The notes beneath the pieces were generated by a model. That model saw only the letters and a program-made list of their open reading frames with translations, made no database searches and was not told the origin of the DNA. The position numbers and the translations under genes are program-made. Positions 61,890 through 64,000 of a stretch of 64,000 nt of DNA are shown here, in pieces. Within the stretch, counting starts at the first letter, position 1. The number at the start of each line of letters is the position of its first letter. This DNA is from an uncultured Burkholderiales bacterium. GTDB lineage: Bacteria > Pseudomonadota > Gammaproteobacteria > Burkholderiales > Burkholderiaceae_C. The DNA is taken from positions 1 to 64,000 of the forward strand of contig CAILYC010000063.1 of the NCBI GenBank assembly GCA_903838355.1. Reading direction: 5' to 3'.

Positions 61890-63176
61890 CTACACGCTGG
61901 CGTGCGGTTTACCTGCCTGGGCCTTCATATGCTCTTTGGCAGCATCCTTGTAAGCTTGATCTCGTTTGAGCAGCACCGCAACCGACCTCACCTTTTGGTC
62001 CTCAGGTTTGATGCCGGGTAACTCGAAATTCGGGTCGGCCTCGAGGGCTTTGGCAGACTTTATCAAAAGCTGGCGCGCCATAATGATGCCGTTGTCGGTG
62101 GAGACCAGGTTTTCTCGAGTGCGGTCTTGGATTGGTCCCATGCTCTCTTGCAAAGAGGCATCTTGCGTACCGATGCCTTTGATACCGCTGTAGTAGAGAT
62201 TGGCACGTTGTGCATCGCGGTCCATCAAGTAGTCGTTGTGTTTGTTTTGCAGTGGCACATAGTTCTTGTCCACCACCACGTGCACACCATTGCCCTCTTT
62301 CATGGCCAAAACTTCTGCTTTGGTCAAAGCGCGCGTGGGATGGTAGTCATAACTCCAAGCCCAGCAACGGTGATCATCGATCGGCACCCAAAAGTGTCCG
62401 TGCACAGGGTGATCCCCACGTGGTGGCACCATGGTGAATGTGGGCAAGATCCAAGGCGTGATGCGCCAGTAATACTGGTCGTCCTCGGCGTTTCTTCTGG
62501 CGCCCACGAAGAGTCCGCCCGGGGCCTGAACGACTTCAAAAACAGGTTTCAAATCGGTTTGGTTGTACTTGTTGCCGCCTGCCGAATTGAACAAAGGGTC
62601 ATGGAGCAAACTGCTGACATGAAGGAAAGAGACGTGGCTCGAATCAATACCGCCTTCCAACGATTGCAGCCAATTGCAGTCTTGAAATCGCTTAGACATG
62701 TAAGACTGTGCAGACGGTACGGTGGCAAACTCCCATTCTGGCAATGGCGGTGTGTGATCTGCTGGACCCATGTAAACCCAAATCACGCCTCCGCGCTCAA
62801 TGAGTGGGTAGCCTTTCAATTTGATCTTTTCTTTGTAACCGCTCTCATCGGCCTCGGAGGGCACATCAATGCACTGCCCCGTCACATCGAATTTCCAACC
62901 GTGGTAGGGACATCGCAAACCGTTGGCCTCGTTTCGACCGAACCAAAGGGACACGCCGCGGTGAGCACAAAACTCATCGATCAGGCCCAAACGGCCTGAG
63001 GTGTCGCGAAATGCAATCAACTTCTCAGACAAGATCGTAACCCTGACAGGCTCACCATCGGGTATGGGCAACTGTTCAGACAACAAGACTGGCAACCAAT
63101 AGCGGCGAAACAAGTTGCCCATCGCGGTCCCTGGACCGGTTTGTGTCACGAGATCATTTTGTTCTTTTTTAAGCAT
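61890..63176 (-). CDS. Rieske non-heme iron oxygenase, phthalate-dioxygenase type (copy 3)
   Basis: The 428-residue protein has C70-x-H72 and C89-x2-H92 (FCAHRGVSLWFG, CPYHGWKF) and the iron triad Asp178, His181, His186 (GGIDSSHVSFLH), identical in spacing to copy 1. It is read toward the TRAP genes, which may import its substrate. An FNR-type palindrome lies 137-150 bases upstream of its start. No reductase partner is visible. Confidence 0.92.
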   Translation of the reverse strand: MLKKEQNDLVTQTGPGTAMGNLFRRYWLPVLLSEQLPIPDGEPVRVTILSEKLIAFRDTSGRLGLIDEFCAHRGVSLWFGRNEANGLRCPYHGWKFDVTGQCIDVPSEADESGYKEKIKLKGYPLIERGGVIWVYMGPADHTPPLPEWEFATVPSAQSYMSKRFQDCNWLQSLEGGIDSSHVSFLHVSSLLHDPLFNSAGGNKYNQTDLKPVFEVVQAPGGLFVGARRNAEDDQYYWRITPWILPTFTMVPPRGDHPVHGHFWVPIDDHRCWAWSYDYHPTRALTKAEVLAMKEGNGVHVVVDKNYVPLQNKHNDYLMDRDAQRANLYYSGIKGIGTQDASLQESMGPIQDRTRENLVSTDNGIIMARQLLIKSAKALEADPNFELPGIKPEDQKVRSVAVLLKRDQAYKDAAKEHMKAQAGKPHASV

Positions 63177-63636
63177 TGAATGCGCTCCATGAGAAAGTTG
63201 AAAACATTGAAAAAAAGGGTCACTTGGATGAACTTCTAGATTGGTGCTTTCTCAGTGATTGATCTCGACAAAAACAGAAATTCGAGCGTATCGCATTGAA
63301 GTTTTCTGTCCATTGATGTAGATCAAGGGTCTTTTTTAAGAAGCATTTTTTCGACACTGATTTTTGGAGGTATTGGTCTACCCAAACGAAAGCCTTCGTT
63401 CACCACTCGAGCGACTGAGCCTTGTGAGGGACCACAGTCTCGAGCATCAGTTGCAGTGCGCAGGTAAACCCTTGGGACTCATTAATCCGGCTCCGGGTGT
63501 CGACCGCGACCCGTTAGCACCAATCACGCAAGTACTTGTTGAACTTGGCTAGACCGCTCAAGGGTTTCCCCGATCTGGATAAAGTGACGAGCACACGAAA
63601 ATGACAAGCTTTCGCACCCCTACGTTTTGATCGCCC
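63177..63636. other. Divergent intergenic region with FNR-type site
   Basis: These 460 bases separate Rieske copy 3 from the partial hydrolase at the window end. A perfect TTGAT-GTAG-ATCAA palindrome is at 63313-63326 and a weaker TTGAT-CTCG-ACAAA near 63259. A 62-codon frame at 63364 has no family likeness. Confidence 0.5.
63313..63326. promoter_or_regulatory. FNR/CRP-type palindrome TTGAT-GTAG-ATCAA
   Basis: The site is an exact match to the FNR/Anr consensus. It is in the divergent gap of the Rieske copy 3 and hydrolase genes. A class II FNR site would put a rightward start near 63361. Confidence 0.5.
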
Positions 63637-64000
63637 ATGTTTTATTATTTTCCCGACAATTACCGATGGTCATTGGCCGTTTTGAGGGCCATCGCGGCTG
63701 GCGGATTGTTTGGTGAAATTGATTGGGCTTGCGCTCAATTGAGAAAAGCCTCCCAAGTCAAACCCTCTGGTGACCTCGAGGCCTGGCATGCAAAGTGGAA
63801 AGAGTTGGGCCAACAACTCGAACACAAGGCCAAGGAGGCTTTGGCTGAGGGGTATACCACCACAGCGAGCGACTTCTCGCTGCGCGCGAGCATCTATTAC
63901 CAATGGGCCGAAGGCTTGCTTGATCCTGAGGACCCTCGCTCTCCCGCGATGTATCTAAAGCATTTGTCATGCTTTGAAACATTTGCAAGCAACAGTCAAC
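63637..64000 (+). CDS. Alpha/beta hydrolase, FrsA-like, N-terminal part (runs off window)
   Basis: From ATG 63637 the frame is open to the window end (121 codons): FYYFPDNYRWSLAVLRAIAAGGLFGEIDWACAQL, then WHAKWKELGQQLEHKAKEALAEGYTTTASDFSLRASIYYQWAEGLL. This is the helical cap that precedes the catalytic domain in dihydropseudooxynicotine hydrolase and FrsA-like enzymes; the gene at 22085 has a matching cap. The catalytic residues lie beyond the window. Only N-terminal likeness supports the call. Confidence 0.65.
   Translation, partial: MFYYFPDNYRWSLAVLRAIAAGGLFGEIDWACAQLRKASQVKPSGDLEAWHAKWKELGQQLEHKAKEALAEGYTTTASDFSLRASIYYQWAEGLLDPEDPRSPAMYLKHLSCFETFASNSQ

Noticed and set aside
63364-63552. 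62-codon frame in the last intergenic region
   Set aside because: It starts with TTG, has no recognisable domain on either strand and lies in a long promoter-like gap; I could not support it as a gene.

Overview
The window reads as a chromosome segment of a betaproteobacterium, most likely Burkholderiales and probably Comamonadaceae. The reasons are the large number of Bug-type (TctC) periplasmic binding proteins (12 intact genes and 1 broken one), the PQQ and aromatic catabolism genes, and the high protein similarity expected for that group. This placement is inference, because no rRNA or tRNA is present. I see no phage, CRISPR array, replication origin or integrase.

Positions 1-5.2 kb hold a dead aldo/keto reductase, a FAH-family hydrolase with an NTF2-like partner, and an RTX/DUF4214 protein with a GNAT gene behind it. 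Positions 5.4-10.0 kb hold a compact cyclic-nucleotide cassette: two small cNMP-binding proteins that overlap by ATGA, a phosphodiesterase with class I (eukaryote-type) metal-binding motifs, and, facing them across an IS relic, a membrane class III cyclase with TPR repeats. A perfect FNR/CRP-type palindrome lies upstream. This cassette is the most unusual gene set in the window.

Positions 10.2-19.5 kb are a PQQ alcohol oxidation region: a quinoprotein dehydrogenase with the Asp-Tyr-Asp signature of lanthanide enzymes, a small secreted protein of unknown function, a cytochrome c, a heme-first PQQ dehydrogenase of polyvinyl alcohol dehydrogenase type, a TonB-dependent receptor, a cytochrome b561 and a PQQ-catabolism-type beta-propeller protein. 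One Bug gene sits inside it.

From 19.8 to 64 kb the layout is a mosaic of short catabolic operons. Most pair a Bug solute-binding protein with one or two enzymes: Tas-like aldo/keto reductase, TauD/TfdA dioxygenase, amidohydrolase, esterases, VOC protein, three paralogous phthalate-type Rieske oxygenases, a benzoate/anthranilate-type Rieske oxygenase (alpha and beta), Zn alcohol dehydrogenase, two CaiB-type CoA transferases, EthD, SMP-30 lactonase, the valine-pathway pair mmsB and 3-hydroxyisobutyryl-CoA hydrolase, and guanine deaminase. A TRAP transporter (fused DctQM plus DctP) and an ABC-type binding protein complete the uptake genes. No TctA/TctB membrane proteins and no Rieske reductase are present, so these systems depend on partners elsewhere.

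Three relics of one IS200/IS605-type element (about 7.4-8.1, 26.36-26.56 and 36.8-37.4 kb) mark rearrangement points. A metallo-beta-lactamase-fold gene and a Bug gene are clearly decayed. Several divergent intergenic regions share a short TTAnCCCTAg-like motif of unknown function. All calls come from reading the sequence; no database search was run.
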